Positions 1 through 11,290 of a stretch of 64,000 bases of DNA are shown here, one piece after another. The notes below the pieces were generated by a model. It searched no databases. It saw nothing but the letters and a program-made list of their open reading frames with translations, and was not told where the DNA came from. The first letter of the stretch is position 1. Every line of letters begins with the position of its first letter. The translations under genes were made by a program, and so were the position numbers. Source of the stretch: Prochlorococcus sp. AG-347-G20 (GTDB lineage Bacteria; Cyanobacteriota; Cyanobacteriia; PCC-6307; Cyanobiaceae); NCBI GenBank assembly GCA_003281645.1, contig QCBJ01000006.1, positions 1 to 64,000 of the forward strand, read 5' to 3'.

Positions 1-62
1 AGAGATTTTGTTACGGAATGAATATTTCCCATTCCATAGTCTATTAGTCCAATTTTATGCAA
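1..62 (-). CDS. hisH: HisH, imidazole glycerol phosphate synthase glutaminase subunit (5' end only, truncated by window edge, TTG start)
   Basis: Reverse-strand translation from TTG at 62: (M)HKIGLIDYGMGNIHSVTKSL..., matching the HisH N-terminal IxxIDYGMGNxxS motif; just downstream of trxA on the same strand. Confidence 0.75.
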   Translation of the reverse strand, partial: MHKIGLIDYGMGNIHSVTKS

Positions 63-73
63 AGCTTTTAAAT

Positions 74-397
74 TTATAAATGCTTAGTTAAAGTGCTCGA
101 AAGAGTTGCTTTTGGTACAGCCCCAACAACGGTATCAACCTTTTGACCTCCTTTAAAGATCATTAATGTAGGAATACTTCTAATTCCATATTGACTGGCA
201 ACATTTGGATTCTCATCTGTATTTAATTTAAAAACTTTAATTTTCCCTTCAAAGTCTTTAGAGATTTCTTCTACAACTGGTGCAACCATCCTACATGGAC
301 CGCACCATGGTGCCCAAAAATCGACCAATACTGGAAGATCACTTTGCAGTACATCCTTGTCAAATGAAGAATCAGTTACGGCTGGAGCTGATGACAT
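74..397 (-). CDS. trxA: Thioredoxin
   Basis: 107 aa, WCGPC active site, [14 protein letters not shown]. Confidence 0.97.
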   Translation of the reverse strand: MSSAPAVTDSSFDKDVLQSDLPVLVDFWAPWCGPCRMVAPVVEEISKDFEGKIKVFKLNTDENPNVASQYGIRSIPTLMIFKGGQKVDTVVGAVPKATLSSTLTKHL

Positions 398-488
398 AAT
401 TTAAGTATTCCTTTTTGAAAATTTAGCAGGCAATTCTTTTAAGTGATGATTTCATTACAGATAAAATAATATAAGTAACAAAATATCT

Positions 489-510
489 AAAAAAGCCCGA
501 TTAATCGGGC
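489..510 (-). terminator. Rho-independent terminator (3' hairpin of Yfr1)
   Basis: Perfect 16-nt palindrome GCCCGATTAATCGGGC (495-510) followed on the minus strand by TTTTTT. Confidence 0.9.
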
Positions 511-543
511 GATTTAGTGTGTGAGGAGTATGGGGTTTCCCCC
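489..543 (-). ncRNA. yfr1: Yfr1 small regulatory RNA
   Basis: Reverse strand GGGGGAAACCCCATACTCCTCACACACTAAATCGCCCGATTAATCGGGCTTTTTT: 5' hairpin, unpaired ACTCCTCACAC motif, terminator hairpin plus T-run; located between guaB and trxA as known for cyanobacterial Yfr1. Confidence 0.93.
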
Positions 544-551
544 ATCATTTT

Positions 552-581
552 ATAATAACTCCTAATTAGAAAATTGTTCAA
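552..581 (-). promoter_or_regulatory. Putative sigma70-type promoter of Yfr1
   Basis: Minus strand TTGAAC (576-581), 18-nt spacer, TATTAT (552-557), about 9 nt before the first G of Yfr1. Confidence 0.55.
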
Positions 582-626
582 TTTAATGCCTAATTCACTA
601 AGGTTTTATAACTTTCTCAAGATGAA

Positions 627-1802
627 CTACTTCCCCATACCAAGCTGCTGAGCTTTTTGATAAACCTTACCCTCTGTAAGAAGCGATGGTGCGATAACTA
701 TCTCAACTTCTTGCATTTCTTTAATATTTTTTGCCCCAAGAGTACTCATTGATGTTCTTATAGCTCCTAATAAGTTATGTGTCCCATCGTCAAGTATGGC
801 AGGGCCTTTAATTATTCTTTCTAAGGATCCTGAGGACCCAACTTCAATTCTTGTGCCCCTTGGCAATACAGGACTTGGAGTAGCCATACCCCAGTGAAAT
901 CCTTTACCTGGAGCTTTTGAGGATTTAGCTATTGGGGATCCAATCATTACGGCATCTGCACCGCATGCCAAACATTTACAAATATCTCCGCCCGTCACAA
1001 TTCCTCCATCACCAATTATAGGGATGTAACGACCACTTTCTTTGAGGTAATCATTTCTTGCCGTACTACAATCAGCAATTGCAGTTGCTTGAGGGATTCC
1101 AATTCCTAATACTCCTCTTGATGTACATGCCGCTCCAGGACCTATCCCAACCATTAATCCTGCAACTCCAGCTTCCATGAGAAGTTTTGCAACTTCGTAA
1201 GTGACACAATTACCCGCTAAAACTGGGACATTCATAGATTGGCAGAGATCTTTAATGTTTAAGGTTTCCTTACCATTCATACCAAGATGTTCAGTTGAAA
1301 CAACTGTTCCTTGAAGGAAAAATAAATCTATTTTGGAATTATTAAGTGCTCCTCTAAACTTAATAGCAGCTTGAGGAGTCCCACTAAAGGCTGCGATGCC
1401 TCCTCTTTCTTTGACCTCATTTATTCTTTGTAAGATCAATCCCTCCTTAACAGGTTCACTGTAAATCTTCTGCATTAATGGAACAAAATCATTCTTCCCG
1501 ACTGATGCTATTTGATTCAATATTTCATCAGGTTTTTCATATCTTGTTTGTATGCCCTCCATATTAATAACCCCAAGGGATCCTAATTTTGTAAGTTCTA
1601 CAGCCGTATTTACATCAACAACACTATCCATCGCGCTAGCTATAATCGGAACTTCTCTTTTGAAATCACCTATTGACCAAGAGGGATCAGTCAAATCGTA
1701 ATCAAGTGTTCTTTTACCGGGGACTAAAGCTATTTCATCAATGCCATAAGCCCTTCTGACTTTTTTATTTAAACCAATTTCAATATTCACGGAATTATTC
1801 AT
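627..1802 (-). CDS. guaB3: GuaB3-type IMP dehydrogenase family protein
   Basis: 391 aa IMPDH/GMPR barrel (GxGPGAACTSR catalytic loop) without CBS domains. Confidence 0.88.
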   Translation of the reverse strand: MNNSVNIEIGLNKKVRRAYGIDEIALVPGKRTLDYDLTDPSWSIGDFKREVPIIASAMDSVVDVNTAVELTKLGSLGVINMEGIQTRYEKPDEILNQIASVGKNDFVPLMQKIYSEPVKEGLILQRINEVKERGGIAAFSGTPQAAIKFRGALNNSKIDLFFLQGTVVSTEHLGMNGKETLNIKDLCQSMNVPVLAGNCVTYEVAKLLMEAGVAGLMVGIGPGAACTSRGVLGIGIPQATAIADCSTARNDYLKESGRYIPIIGDGGIVTGGDICKCLACGADAVMIGSPIAKSSKAPGKGFHWGMATPSPVLPRGTRIEVGSSGSLERIIKGPAILDDGTHNLLGAIRTSMSTLGAKNIKEMQEVEIVIAPSLLTEGKVYQKAQQLGMGK

Positions 1803-1969
1803 TTATTCTGATTAAATTAACAACTAAAGGGGTAATAAGCCAAGGTTTATTCAAAAACAACAGGTTTTATTTTGATTTGTGTGTAAATGTGAGTATTTGG
1901 GAATTAAATAAATCTTTTTTTTTATTCATTATGACAATCAGCGATTATTATTAAAAAAAGGATTTTTGT

Positions 1970-4567
1970 ATGTCTGATATTTTAGATTCTGATAACTCAG
2001 GATTAAGCGAAGATAACGACCGAATTATTCAGACTGACTTAAGAAACGAGATGTCTAACTCTTATCTTGAGTATGCAATGAGCGTTATAGTTGGACGTGC
2101 CCTTCCAGATGCAAGAGATGGATTAAAACCTGTTCATAGAAGAATTCTTTATGCAATGTATGAACTTGGTTTGACTAGCGGTAGGCCTTACAGAAAATGT
2201 GCAAGAGTTGTTGGAGAAGTGCTTGGTAAATACCACCCGCATGGGGATACAGCTGTTTATGATGCTTTGGTTAGGATGGCACAGGATTTCTCTATGAGGA
2301 TGCCACTCATAGATGGCCATGGAAACTTTGGTTCTGTAGATAACGACCCTCCAGCAGCAATGAGATATACAGAATCTCGTTTAAAGTCTCTTACAGATGA
2401 AAGTTTACTAGAGGATATTGAATCTGAAACTGTAGATTTCGCCGATAATTTTGACGGTTCTCAACAAGAGCCAACAGTTTTACCTGCCAGAATCCCTCAA
2501 CTTCTCCTTAATGGATCATCTGGAATTGCAGTAGGAATGGCAACTAATATTCCACCTCATAACTTAGGGGAATTAATTAATGGCCTTAAATCAATAATCC
2601 AAAACCCTGCGATTGAAGATAGAGAACTTTTTGAACTTATAAAGGGTCCTGATTTTCCAACTGGTGGTCAAATCTTAGGAAGAGACGGTATAAGGGAAAC
2701 TTTCAAGACAGGAAGAGGTTCGATAACTATGAGAGGTGTAGCAAATATTGAGCAAGTCAAATCAGCTGGTAGAGCAGAAAAAGATGCAGTAATAATTACT
2801 GAGCTACCATTTCAAACTAACAAAGCTGGCTTAATAGAAAGAATTGCAGATTTGGTTAATGAAAAAAAATTAGAGGGTATTTCTGATATTAGAGATGAAA
2901 GTGATCGAGATGGTATGAGAATTGTTATCGAGTTAAAAAGAGATGCATATCCTCAAGTAGTTTTAAATAATTTATTTAAGTTAACTCCGCTACAAAATAA
3001 TTTTAGTGCAAATATTCTAGCCCTAGTTAAAGGAGAGCCCACAACTCTTTCACTTAGAAAAATGTTAGATGTATTTCTTGATTTCAGGGTAGAAACAATA
3101 AGACGAAGAACTGGATTTTTATTAAAAAAGGCAGAAGAAAGAGATCATATTGTAAAGGGTCTTTTATTAGCCTTAAGTGCTATGGATGAAATCATCAATC
3201 TAATAAGATCAGCGAAAGATTCGATTTCAGCTCGAGAAAAATTGCAAAATGATCATGAATTATCTTCAACACAGGCAGATGCAATTCTACAAATGCAGTT
3301 AAGAAGACTAACAGCTCTTGAAGCCGATAAAATCAAAGCAGAACATGATGAATTAACACAAAAAATCGACCAATATCAGCAAATACTAAATAGTAAAGAA
3401 AGAATTTTTGAAATTATTCTTGAAGAACTTAATAAAATCGATGAAAGATTTTCCTCTCCAAGAAAAACAGAAATACTTGATTTAGGAGGTGGTCTTGATG
3501 ATATTGATCTTATCGCTAATGACAGATCTGTAGTTTTATTAACTGAAGCAGGATATTTAAAAAGAATGCCTGTTAATGAATTCGAATCTACAAGTCGTGG
3601 GTCAAGAGGTAAAGCTGGAACAAAGACACAAGAAGATGATGACGTAACACTATTTATAAGCTGTAATGATCATGATACTCTTTTGCTTTTCAGTGATAGA
3701 GGCGTATCTTATGCTCTCCCAGCATATAGAGTTCCTATGAGTAGCAGAACGGCAAAAGGGACTCCATCAGTTCAACTTCTCCCAATTCCAAGAGAAGAAA
3801 AAATTACTTCACTAGTTGCTGTGGATTCTTTTGTTGACGATCGTTATTTATTAATGCTAACCAAAGCTGGCTTTATAAAAAGAACTGCACTTTCTGCTTT
3901 CTCAAAAATTCGCTCAAATGGACTAATAGCTATTAATCTTGAGGATGGAGATGCCCTAACCTGGGTTAGATTATCAAAAGAAGGTGATAGTGTTTTAATT
4001 GGATCTAAAACAGGAATGGCGATTCATTTCAGACTAGATATCAATGAATTAAGACCACTTGGTAGAACAGCAAGAGGGGTTAAATCAATGAACTTGAGAG
4101 AAGGAGACAATCTAGTTTCTATGGATGTTTTAACATCTAATTTGGTTGATCAATTGGCTAAAATTGAGGATTTAACAGAAGAACTTGATGATAATGTTGA
4201 GGAAAACTCTTCAGATGGTCCATGGGTATTAATAGCCAGTGCATTTGGACTAGGGAAGAGAGTGCCTGTAACTCAGTTTAGATTACAAAAAAGAGCAGGC
4301 ATGGGTTTGAGAGCAATAAAATTTAGAATTAAAGATGATCAGCTAGTTTGTTTAAAGGTCCTTGGAGAGGGAGAAGAATTACTACTTGTGACCGAAAAAG
4401 GCGTAATAGTAAGAACAAACGCAGATAAAATCTCTCAGCAATCTAGGGCAGCTACAGGAGTAAAATTACAAAGATTAGATGACGGTGATCATTTATCTGA
4501 AGTGGTGTTGGTACCTCGTGAACAAATAGAGGATAAAGATCAACCCAGCTCAGTTGAACAAAATTAA
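1970..4567 (+). CDS. gyrA: DNA gyrase subunit A
   Basis: 865 aa; [44 protein letters not shown]-terminal beta-propeller repeats. Confidence 0.97.
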   Translation: MSDILDSDNSGLSEDNDRIIQTDLRNEMSNSYLEYAMSVIVGRALPDARDGLKPVHRRILYAMYELGLTSGRPYRKCARVVGEVLGKYHPHGDTAVYDALVRMAQDFSMRMPLIDGHGNFGSVDNDPPAAMRYTESRLKSLTDESLLEDIESETVDFADNFDGSQQEPTVLPARIPQLLLNGSSGIAVGMATNIPPHNLGELINGLKSIIQNPAIEDRELFELIKGPDFPTGGQILGRDGIRETFKTGRGSITMRGVANIEQVKSAGRAEKDAVIITELPFQTNKAGLIERIADLVNEKKLEGISDIRDESDRDGMRIVIELKRDAYPQVVLNNLFKLTPLQNNFSANILALVKGEPTTLSLRKMLDVFLDFRVETIRRRTGFLLKKAEERDHIVKGLLLALSAMDEIINLIRSAKDSISAREKLQNDHELSSTQADAILQMQLRRLTALEADKIKAEHDELTQKIDQYQQILNSKERIFEIILEELNKIDERFSSPRKTEILDLGGGLDDIDLIANDRSVVLLTEAGYLKRMPVNEFESTSRGSRGKAGTKTQEDDDVTLFISCNDHDTLLLFSDRGVSYALPAYRVPMSSRTAKGTPSVQLLPIPREEKITSLVAVDSFVDDRYLLMLTKAGFIKRTALSAFSKIRSNGLIAINLEDGDALTWVRLSKEGDSVLIGSKTGMAIHFRLDINELRPLGRTARGVKSMNLREGDNLVSMDVLTSNLVDQLAKIEDLTEELDDNVEENSSDGPWVLIASAFGLGKRVPVTQFRLQKRAGMGLRAIKFRIKDDQLVCLKVLGEGEELLLVTEKGVIVRTNADKISQQSRAATGVKLQRLDDGDHLSEVVLVPREQIEDKDQPSSVEQN

Positions 4568-4591
4568 AAGCCTTATGGTTAGCTAAATAAT

Positions 4592-5803
4592 ATGGAAATA
4601 CTTGATATTTTAATTTTAGGTTCAGGTCCTGCAGCATTATGTCTAGCTTCAGAATTAGCCAAGCAGGATCTAAATATTAAGGGAATATCAACAAAATCTC
4701 CAAATGAAAAATGGGAGAATACATATGGTATCTGGGCATCTGAATTAGAAGAATTAGGGTTAGAGTCCTTGTTATCTCATAGATGGTGTAAAACAGTTAG
4801 TTTTTTTGGAGATGGGGAAAATAAAAAAGGGGATACTCCGACAAAACACAACTACGATTATGGTTTAATAAATCAAGAAGCCTTCCAAAATGACCTTTTA
4901 AAAAAATGTAAAGGAATTGAATGGTTGAATGAGACAGCAAAAGACATTAAAGAAAAAAATAAACTATCTGAGGTAATTTGTTTTTCAGGTCTCAAAATAA
5001 AGGCGAGATTAGTTATTGACGCAAGCGGTCATAAAAGTAATTTTGTAAAAAGACCAGATCAAAATGAAATCGCTCAACAAGCTGCTTACGGAATTGTAGG
5101 TAAATTTACATCACCACCTGTTAATAAAGAACAATTTGTTCTAATGGATTTTCGTCCAAATCATTTAAACAATGAAGAAAAGTTATCATCTCCTTCCTTT
5201 CTTTATGCAATGGATCTTGGCAACGAGACTTTTTTTGTTGAAGAAACTTCATTAGCCAGTTATCCTGCATTATCCCAAGAAAGTCTTAAAAAAAGACTTT
5301 ATAAAAGACTTAATGGTAAGGGTATTGAGGTAAGTGAAATTTTTCATGAAGAGAATTGCCTTTTCCCTATGAATTTACCCCTCCCATTTAAAAAACAATT
5401 TGTACTTGGTTTCGGAGGGGCTGCAAGTATGGTTCATCCTGCATCAGGATACATGGTTGGATCTTTATTAAGAAGGGCTCCACTTCTTGCACAAAAATTA
5501 GCAATCTTTTTAAAAGAACCTCAACTAAGTTCACTTGAGTTAGCTTCAAAAGGTTGGGAAATCCTTTGGCCTTACGAGTTAACACAAAGGCATAAACTTT
5601 ACCAATATGGTCTAAGAAGATTGATGAGTTTTGACGAAAGTAGATTAAGAAGCTTTTTCACAAATTTCTTTAGATTATCCACCAATGAATGGGTAGGTTT
5701 TCTTACTAATACACTTCCACTTCCAAAACTAATTTACGTTATGAGTAAGATGTTTATAAATTCACCTCTAAAAGTAAAACTAGGAATGCTCAAGTTAAAT
5801 TAG
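4592..5803 (+). CDS. crtL: Lycopene cyclase (CrtL family, probably beta)
   Basis: 403 aa FAD-binding ILGSGPAALCLA N-terminus; FGGAASMVHPASGYMVGSLLRRAP lycopene-cyclase motif. Confidence 0.88.
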   Translation: MEILDILILGSGPAALCLASELAKQDLNIKGISTKSPNEKWENTYGIWASELEELGLESLLSHRWCKTVSFFGDGENKKGDTPTKHNYDYGLINQEAFQNDLLKKCKGIEWLNETAKDIKEKNKLSEVICFSGLKIKARLVIDASGHKSNFVKRPDQNEIAQQAAYGIVGKFTSPPVNKEQFVLMDFRPNHLNNEEKLSSPSFLYAMDLGNETFFVEETSLASYPALSQESLKKRLYKRLNGKGIEVSEIFHEENCLFPMNLPLPFKKQFVLGFGGAASMVHPASGYMVGSLLRRAPLLAQKLAIFLKEPQLSSLELASKGWEILWPYELTQRHKLYQYGLRRLMSFDESRLRSFFTNFFRLSTNEWVGFLTNTLPLPKLIYVMSKMFINSPLKVKLGMLKLN

Positions 5804-7391
5804 TATTTTTTTTGCGCCAATCATCAATATTAATATTTTGGAAGACTTTATCCTCTTCCTCAATATCTTCAAGAAATTTTAAATTAATATTAGAGTGATT
5901 TTTAATCATTTCAACCAATTTCCAGAACCTGAATAAGTGTCTTTCTATTCTCTCTTTTGCGAGTTCAGTTGTGGTTCCAGCTCTTAAAATAAAACTCCAA
6001 TCAGAAGACTCAGAAAGAAGTAATTCTCTTGCAGCTTGCTTGAAGAGTCTTAGAGATAAATCATTATTAGAATTTTCCAAGCACAAATCTACAAATGTTG
6101 AGCCTGCCTTGGTGATTTCTGGAACGATCCACGCATTTGCATCATTAATCCAATAATTATGGTAACCACCTTGCCCCCAGCTTGATGGCGATGGATCACA
6201 AATCTGAAGATTTGGTTTTTGCACTAAGAATTCTTTTAAATTTGTAAGCTTAATTGAATATTTACTAGAGTTCTTTAGTATATTTTCAATAAAAAAAGGT
6301 CCCTCATACCACCAATGGCCAAATAACTCTGCATCAAATGGAGCTACCAATAAAGGCTTAAAGGAAGAGGATAAAGTCAATTTTTCTAGTTGTTTGGATC
6401 TCGCTAGAAGATAGGTATCAGCATGTTCTGCCGCCTTATTTTTGGCTTCATTTTCAAGGTAAAACTCTTTCCCCCCTAAAGAAATTTTTTCATCTGTAAT
6501 CTTATGAAACTTTAAACCCAAAGGTCTTTTTGATGAAATACCCTTTTTTTGGAGCTTTGAGAGAGGTAATTCCCACCCCAAATCTTTATGAAATTCCCTA
6601 TAAACTTTGTCGCCCGGAAACCCATCCTTAGCGGACCAAACGGGCAAGGTTGACTCACTATCTCTCCCGAAAAATGCCACTCCTTTTTTCGAACATATTG
6701 GTGCATATACACCATACCTAGGCCTTGGTGTAGAGTTTAGAATCCCGTGTCCGTCTAAGATTGTATATCTAATTCCAGAATTAAATAATATTTCATCTAG
6801 ACCCTCATAATATGCGCATTCAGGTAACCAAATACCTAAAGGCAGTGTTCCAAAAATATTTTCATGGCTCCTAATGGCTGTATTGATTTGTCCTTTTACA
6901 GTTTCAGGATTCTCCCTTAAAATTGGCAGATATCCGTGAGTAGCAGCACAAGTAAGAATATCCAAATTGCCAGAGTTATTTAAAGCCCTAAACTTCTCAA
7001 TTAAATTTCCAGAACAATTTTGCCAGTATAAGTATTTATCATTAAGATTATTCATTAAAAATGCAGAAGCATTTTTTTCTTCTAGTGGCAGTTCGTTTAG
7101 GAAATCATTCCTTGTTTTAATCCAGCTTGGGAAAGTTTCTTGAATTTGTTTATTGTTTAGAAGTGATAATAATGTTGGAGACAAACTAATAGTAAGTTTT
7201 GTATTTTCAGGATTTTCATTTTTGGAAGATTCTATTGATTGAAGTAGTGGTATATAACATTCTAAAATCGCCTGAAATAACCAATCCTCTTCTAAGGAGT
7301 TTTTTTCATTTTTTCTGACGTAAGGTAGATGAGCATGTAAAACTATCGCTAACTGGCCTAAAAAATTATTTTTAGAGTATTGCCCATTCAT
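5790..7391 (-). CDS. Glycoside hydrolase family 57 protein (probable 1,4-alpha-glucan branching enzyme)
   Basis: LAIVLHAHLPYVR, GIWLPECAY, FDAELFGHWWYEG GH57 motifs. Confidence 0.85.
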   Translation of the reverse strand: MNGQYSKNNFLGQLAIVLHAHLPYVRKNEKNSLEEDWLFQAILECYIPLLQSIESSKNENPENTKLTISLSPTLLSLLNNKQIQETFPSWIKTRNDFLNELPLEEKNASAFLMNNLNDKYLYWQNCSGNLIEKFRALNNSGNLDILTCAATHGYLPILRENPETVKGQINTAIRSHENIFGTLPLGIWLPECAYYEGLDEILFNSGIRYTILDGHGILNSTPRPRYGVYAPICSKKGVAFFGRDSESTLPVWSAKDGFPGDKVYREFHKDLGWELPLSKLQKKGISSKRPLGLKFHKITDEKISLGGKEFYLENEAKNKAAEHADTYLLARSKQLEKLTLSSSFKPLLVAPFDAELFGHWWYEGPFFIENILKNSSKYSIKLTNLKEFLVQKPNLQICDPSPSSWGQGGYHNYWINDANAWIVPEITKAGSTFVDLCLENSNNDLSLRLFKQAARELLLSESSDWSFILRAGTTTELAKERIERHLFRFWKLVEMIKNHSNINLKFLEDIEEEDKVFQNINIDDWRKKNTNLT

Positions 7392-7613
7392 ACTTTTTAA
7401 ATTTATGCCTATTAGTTCTATAAAAAATCGAGATTTTTTTATAAAAAAGGCTTTAATCCTAAAACAATACTTTAAAAATTTAAGTATTTGATATTTTTTT
7501 CCAGAATTTTAACCAATATTATTTAACTTATAAACTTTCAGAAAATTTTTATTGAACTAAATCTAGTCAAATTTTTTTAATTAGCTTAATATAAGTTTAG
7601 GTTATTCTCTCTG

Positions 7614-9254
7614 ATGTCAAAAGATCCTGGAAGAATTTTGATATTTGACACGACTCTTCGAGATGGAGAGCAATCTCCTGGTGCCAGTTTAAATCTTGAA
7701 GAAAAGCTTGCTATCGCCCATCAGTTAGCAAGATTAGGAGTAGATGTTATTGAAGCTGGATTCCCTTTCGCAAGTCCAGGAGATTTTAAAGCTGTTAATA
7801 AAATTGCTAATGTCGTAGGGAAAGAAAATGGCCCTACAATATGTGGTTTAGCTAGGGCGTCTAAAGGAGACATAAAAGCATGTTACGAAGCAGTAAGTCC
7901 AGCTCCCAAGAAAAGAATACATACTTTTATTGCCACAAGCGATATTCATCTTAAACATAAACTAAAAAAATCCAGAAAAGATGTTCTTCAAATAGTTCCA
8001 GAAATGGTTAATTATGCGAAATCCTTAGTAGATGATATTGAGTTTTCTTGTGAAGATGCCTCAAGGAGTGATCCTGAATTTTTATACGAAGTTATTCAAC
8101 TAGCAATTACTGCAGGAGCAACAACAATAAATATCCCTGATACTGTTGGGTTTACAACTCCTAGTGAATTTGGCAACTTAATTGCCGATATAAATAAAAA
8201 TGTTCCAAATATTGATGAGGCAGTAATCTCGGTTCATGGTCATAATGATTTGGGTTTAGCAGTAGCCAATTTTCTTGAGGCAGTAAAAAATGGAGCAAGA
8301 CAATTAGAATGTACTATTAATGGAATTGGAGAAAGAGCGGGGAATGCCTCTCTAGAAGAATTAGTAATGGCACTTCATGTTAGGAAAAGTTTTTTTAATA
8401 GTTTTTTCAAAAGAAATCCAGATTCCCCAACTCCTCTTACGGCAATAAGAACAGAAGAAATAACAAAAACCTCTAGACTTGTTTCTAACCTAACTGGAAT
8501 GACTGTACAACCTAATAAAGCGATTGTGGGAGCTAACGCTTTTGCTCATGAGTCAGGCATTCATCAGGATGGGGTTTTAAAAAATAGACTAACTTACGAA
8601 ATTATCGATGCAAAAACTGTTGGTTTGAGTGACAACAAAATATCTTTAGGGAAACTGAGTGGAAGAAGTGCGGTAAGAGCAAGATTAGAAGAAATGGGAT
8701 ATGACTTAAGCCGAGAAGATTTAAATGATGCTTTTGCTCGTTTTAAGGATTTAGCTGATAGGAAAAGAGAAATTACTGATAGAGACTTAGAAGCAATTGT
8801 TAGTGAACAAGTTCAGCTACCAGAAGCTAAATTTCAATTAAGTCTAGTACAAGTAAGTTGTGGTAACGCCTCTAAACCTACTGCAACCATTTCGCTTCTA
8901 AACACAGAAGATAATAGTGAGGATACTGCTGTATCAATAGGGACTGGGCCAGTTGATGCTGTATGCGAGGCTTTAAATAAATTAGCTAAAGTTCCTAATG
9001 AATTAATTGAATTTTCTGTTAAGTCGGTAACAGAAGGAATTGATGCTCTTGGCGAAGTAACAATAAGAATAAGAAGGGATAATAAAATATATTCTGGTCA
9101 TTCTGCTGACACTGACGTTGTAGTTGCTGCAGCGAATGCTTACGTTAATGCTTTAAATAGACTTGTATTTTCTGAGAAAAAAAATTCAATTCATCCACAA
9201 TTTGATAATTTAGAGAATTCTGATAATAAATTTCTATCTAATCCTGCAAATTAA
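7614..9254 (+). CDS. leuA: 2-isopropylmalate synthase
   Basis: 546 aa; [35 protein letters not shown]. Confidence 0.96.
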   Translation: MSKDPGRILIFDTTLRDGEQSPGASLNLEEKLAIAHQLARLGVDVIEAGFPFASPGDFKAVNKIANVVGKENGPTICGLARASKGDIKACYEAVSPAPKKRIHTFIATSDIHLKHKLKKSRKDVLQIVPEMVNYAKSLVDDIEFSCEDASRSDPEFLYEVIQLAITAGATTINIPDTVGFTTPSEFGNLIADINKNVPNIDEAVISVHGHNDLGLAVANFLEAVKNGARQLECTINGIGERAGNASLEELVMALHVRKSFFNSFFKRNPDSPTPLTAIRTEEITKTSRLVSNLTGMTVQPNKAIVGANAFAHESGIHQDGVLKNRLTYEIIDAKTVGLSDNKISLGKLSGRSAVRARLEEMGYDLSREDLNDAFARFKDLADRKREITDRDLEAIVSEQVQLPEAKFQLSLVQVSCGNASKPTATISLLNTEDNSEDTAVSIGTGPVDAVCEALNKLAKVPNELIEFSVKSVTEGIDALGEVTIRIRRDNKIYSGHSADTDVVVAAANAYVNALNRLVFSEKKNSIHPQFDNLENSDNKFLSNPAN

Positions 9255-9337
9255 ATTATTTTCATAGGATTATTAAGTAGCATTAAATAATAGTCTCTCA
9301 ATAATGTAGATTTAACTAATAGTTAAAGCAATAAATA

Positions 9338-9730
9338 ATGAGAGAAAGGGTACTTGGATATTGGGCACTTTCGTGGGTTGGCTTAATCGGCAACATAATT
9401 GCACTTCCAATAATCGCATTAATAATAAGTTATGGACCTCCACTAAAAGTTGCGAATATAACTCTTGCAATAAGTCTTGGATGGCCTGCTGCAATTGTTG
9501 GGATAGTTTCTTCAGCAGCTCTTTTAGCAGAGAGAAAATGGGGAGTAACTTTAACTCTGGTATCTTTATCAATGGTAATCTCTGGTATGGGTCCTTATTC
9601 AGTTGTAAGGCTCATAACTCTTCAAGACATTTATGGAGTTGGTGGATTTACTCTTTTAACAACATTATTAAGTACATTAGCTCTTCTTTATTGGTGTAAT
9701 CCGAAACATCGAAGAAGTATTAGGTTATAA
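9338..9730 (+). CDS. Conserved hypothetical membrane protein
   Basis: 130 aa with several hydrophobic segments. Confidence 0.65.
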   Translation: MRERVLGYWALSWVGLIGNIIALPIIALIISYGPPLKVANITLAISLGWPAAIVGIVSSAALLAERKWGVTLTLVSLSMVISGMGPYSVVRLITLQDIYGVGGFTLLTTLLSTLALLYWCNPKHRRSIRL

Positions 9731-9740
9731 AATTTAAAAA

Positions 9741-11216
9741 TTAAGAAAAAGTATTATTCTTGCCAGTTGGATACTGAATTCTTCTGTGTCTAATTCTTTT
9801 CCACACATTCAAGAATGCCCTTTTTATTAGAAAAATTTCTCCTTTAGATAAATTGCTATCATCTAATTGCCCATCTTTTTTACGAGAGTAGATAATATTA
9901 GAAATTGTTTTCAAAGCTTCTTTATCAGATGCATTAATATTCATAGCTCTTAGTGCTGCTTCACATCCATCGGCAAGCATTAAAATTGCTGTTTCTTTTG
10001 ACTGAGGAATAGGGCCTTTATATCTAAAATAATATTCATTAATGTCGAGATTTTTTTCTTTAGCTTTTTGAAAAAAATATCCCATTTTAAGGGTACCTTG
10101 ATGTTCAGGAATAAAATTAGCTATCAGCTTAGGTAGTCTATTTTTTCTTGCAAATTTTAATCCTTCATCAACATGAGCTTGTAATACTTCTGCACTTTTA
10201 ATCGGATCATCTAATTCGTCATGCGGATTTTTTGAACCATCCTGATTCTCAATAAACCAGTTAGGTGCATGTAATTTGCCAACATCATGATATAACGCTC
10301 CAGTTTTAATAAGATCAAAATCACCACCAATCATTCTTGTTGCCTCCTCTGCTAAACCACATATAAGTAAAGTATGTTCAAAAGTACCAGGAGCTTCAAG
10401 AGACAATCTTCTAATTAGAGGCTTCTCCTTATCAGCCAATTCGAGCAATCTTGCTTTAGTTAATAATCCGAATATCGATTCAAAAATAGGAATAAATAAA
10501 ATTGTAAAAAGCATAGCTATAGCCAATAGCAAGGAATCAGAAAATATTTCCCCATTAGCTAAAACAAAATCTTGCTTATTATTAATAAGAAATATTTTAT
10601 CTTTACCAATCAATATCCATTGACTCAAGAAAGATCCTATGGGCACAAAAATTGATAATTGGAGTAACTGAGCTCTACTTCTTATTCTTCCTCCAAGAAG
10701 AGATACTATTGAAGCACAAACTAATAAAATAAAAAATAAATTGTTATTGATAACAATTTCTGGATCAGGCCAAATAAGACTCGCTATTGATACCCAAGCT
10801 AAAGCTGTTATGGTTCCCATTCCTTGAGATATTATTAATGCAGGTGGAATTATCATAGATAATGGACTTATGGTTGAAGCTAAGGCTAATTTCGTAACTT
10901 GTACTGCTAAAAGAAGAGTAATGATCAAGAAGATCTGTCTTGAGGAAATTGTAGGATTCTCTTTTTTTGAAACTAATATCAAAACTCCAGAACTAATAAG
11001 TATTTCAATAAAGGTCAAAAACCAAGAAAAAATATCTTCGATATTTAAAGGCGAGATAAGAAGTAGTTTATAAGAAGAAATTATTGAAATTAAAATGCAT
11101 ACTAAAAAAATTATGAGATTATCTATTCTTGAAATTTTAGTTGGTTGTTTTACAGGGACTTGACTTCTCTTCCACAGATAAAACAATTTCTTTAAGGTAG
11201 TTATGATGTTTTGCAC
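9741..11216 (-). CDS. 7TM-HD (PgpH-like) HD-domain membrane phosphohydrolase
   Basis: Multiple TM segments then APGTFEHTLLICGLAEEAT, GALYHDVGK, PEHQGT, ILMLADGCEAALRA HD motifs. Confidence 0.85.
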   Translation of the reverse strand: MQNIITTLKKLFYLWKRSQVPVKQPTKISRIDNLIIFLVCILISIISSYKLLLISPLNIEDIFSWFLTFIEILISSGVLILVSKKENPTISSRQIFLIITLLLAVQVTKLALASTISPLSMIIPPALIISQGMGTITALAWVSIASLIWPDPEIVINNNLFFILLVCASIVSLLGGRIRSRAQLLQLSIFVPIGSFLSQWILIGKDKIFLINNKQDFVLANGEIFSDSLLLAIAMLFTILFIPIFESIFGLLTKARLLELADKEKPLIRRLSLEAPGTFEHTLLICGLAEEATRMIGGDFDLIKTGALYHDVGKLHAPNWFIENQDGSKNPHDELDDPIKSAEVLQAHVDEGLKFARKNRLPKLIANFIPEHQGTLKMGYFFQKAKEKNLDINEYYFRYKGPIPQSKETAILMLADGCEAALRAMNINASDKEALKTISNIIYSRKKDGQLDDSNLSKGEIFLIKRAFLNVWKRIRHRRIQYPTGKNNTFS

Positions 11217-11290
11217 AGAATATAGATAAATCTATTTGAATAATTTAAAATTATAGGCATGCTAGGTGAAAAAAGGAGATGTTTTTCTAA

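Noticed and set aside
2123-2320. Antisense ORF within gyrA (65 aa)
   Set aside because: Opposite-strand shadow of a strongly supported coding gene; no recognisable domain
9361-9699. 112-aa ORF in another frame of the 9338-9730 gene, plus antisense 9312-9572
   Set aside because: Low-complexity Asn/Ser/Trp-rich or Leu/Gln-rich shadow translations; the 9338-9730 frame has a plausible membrane protein
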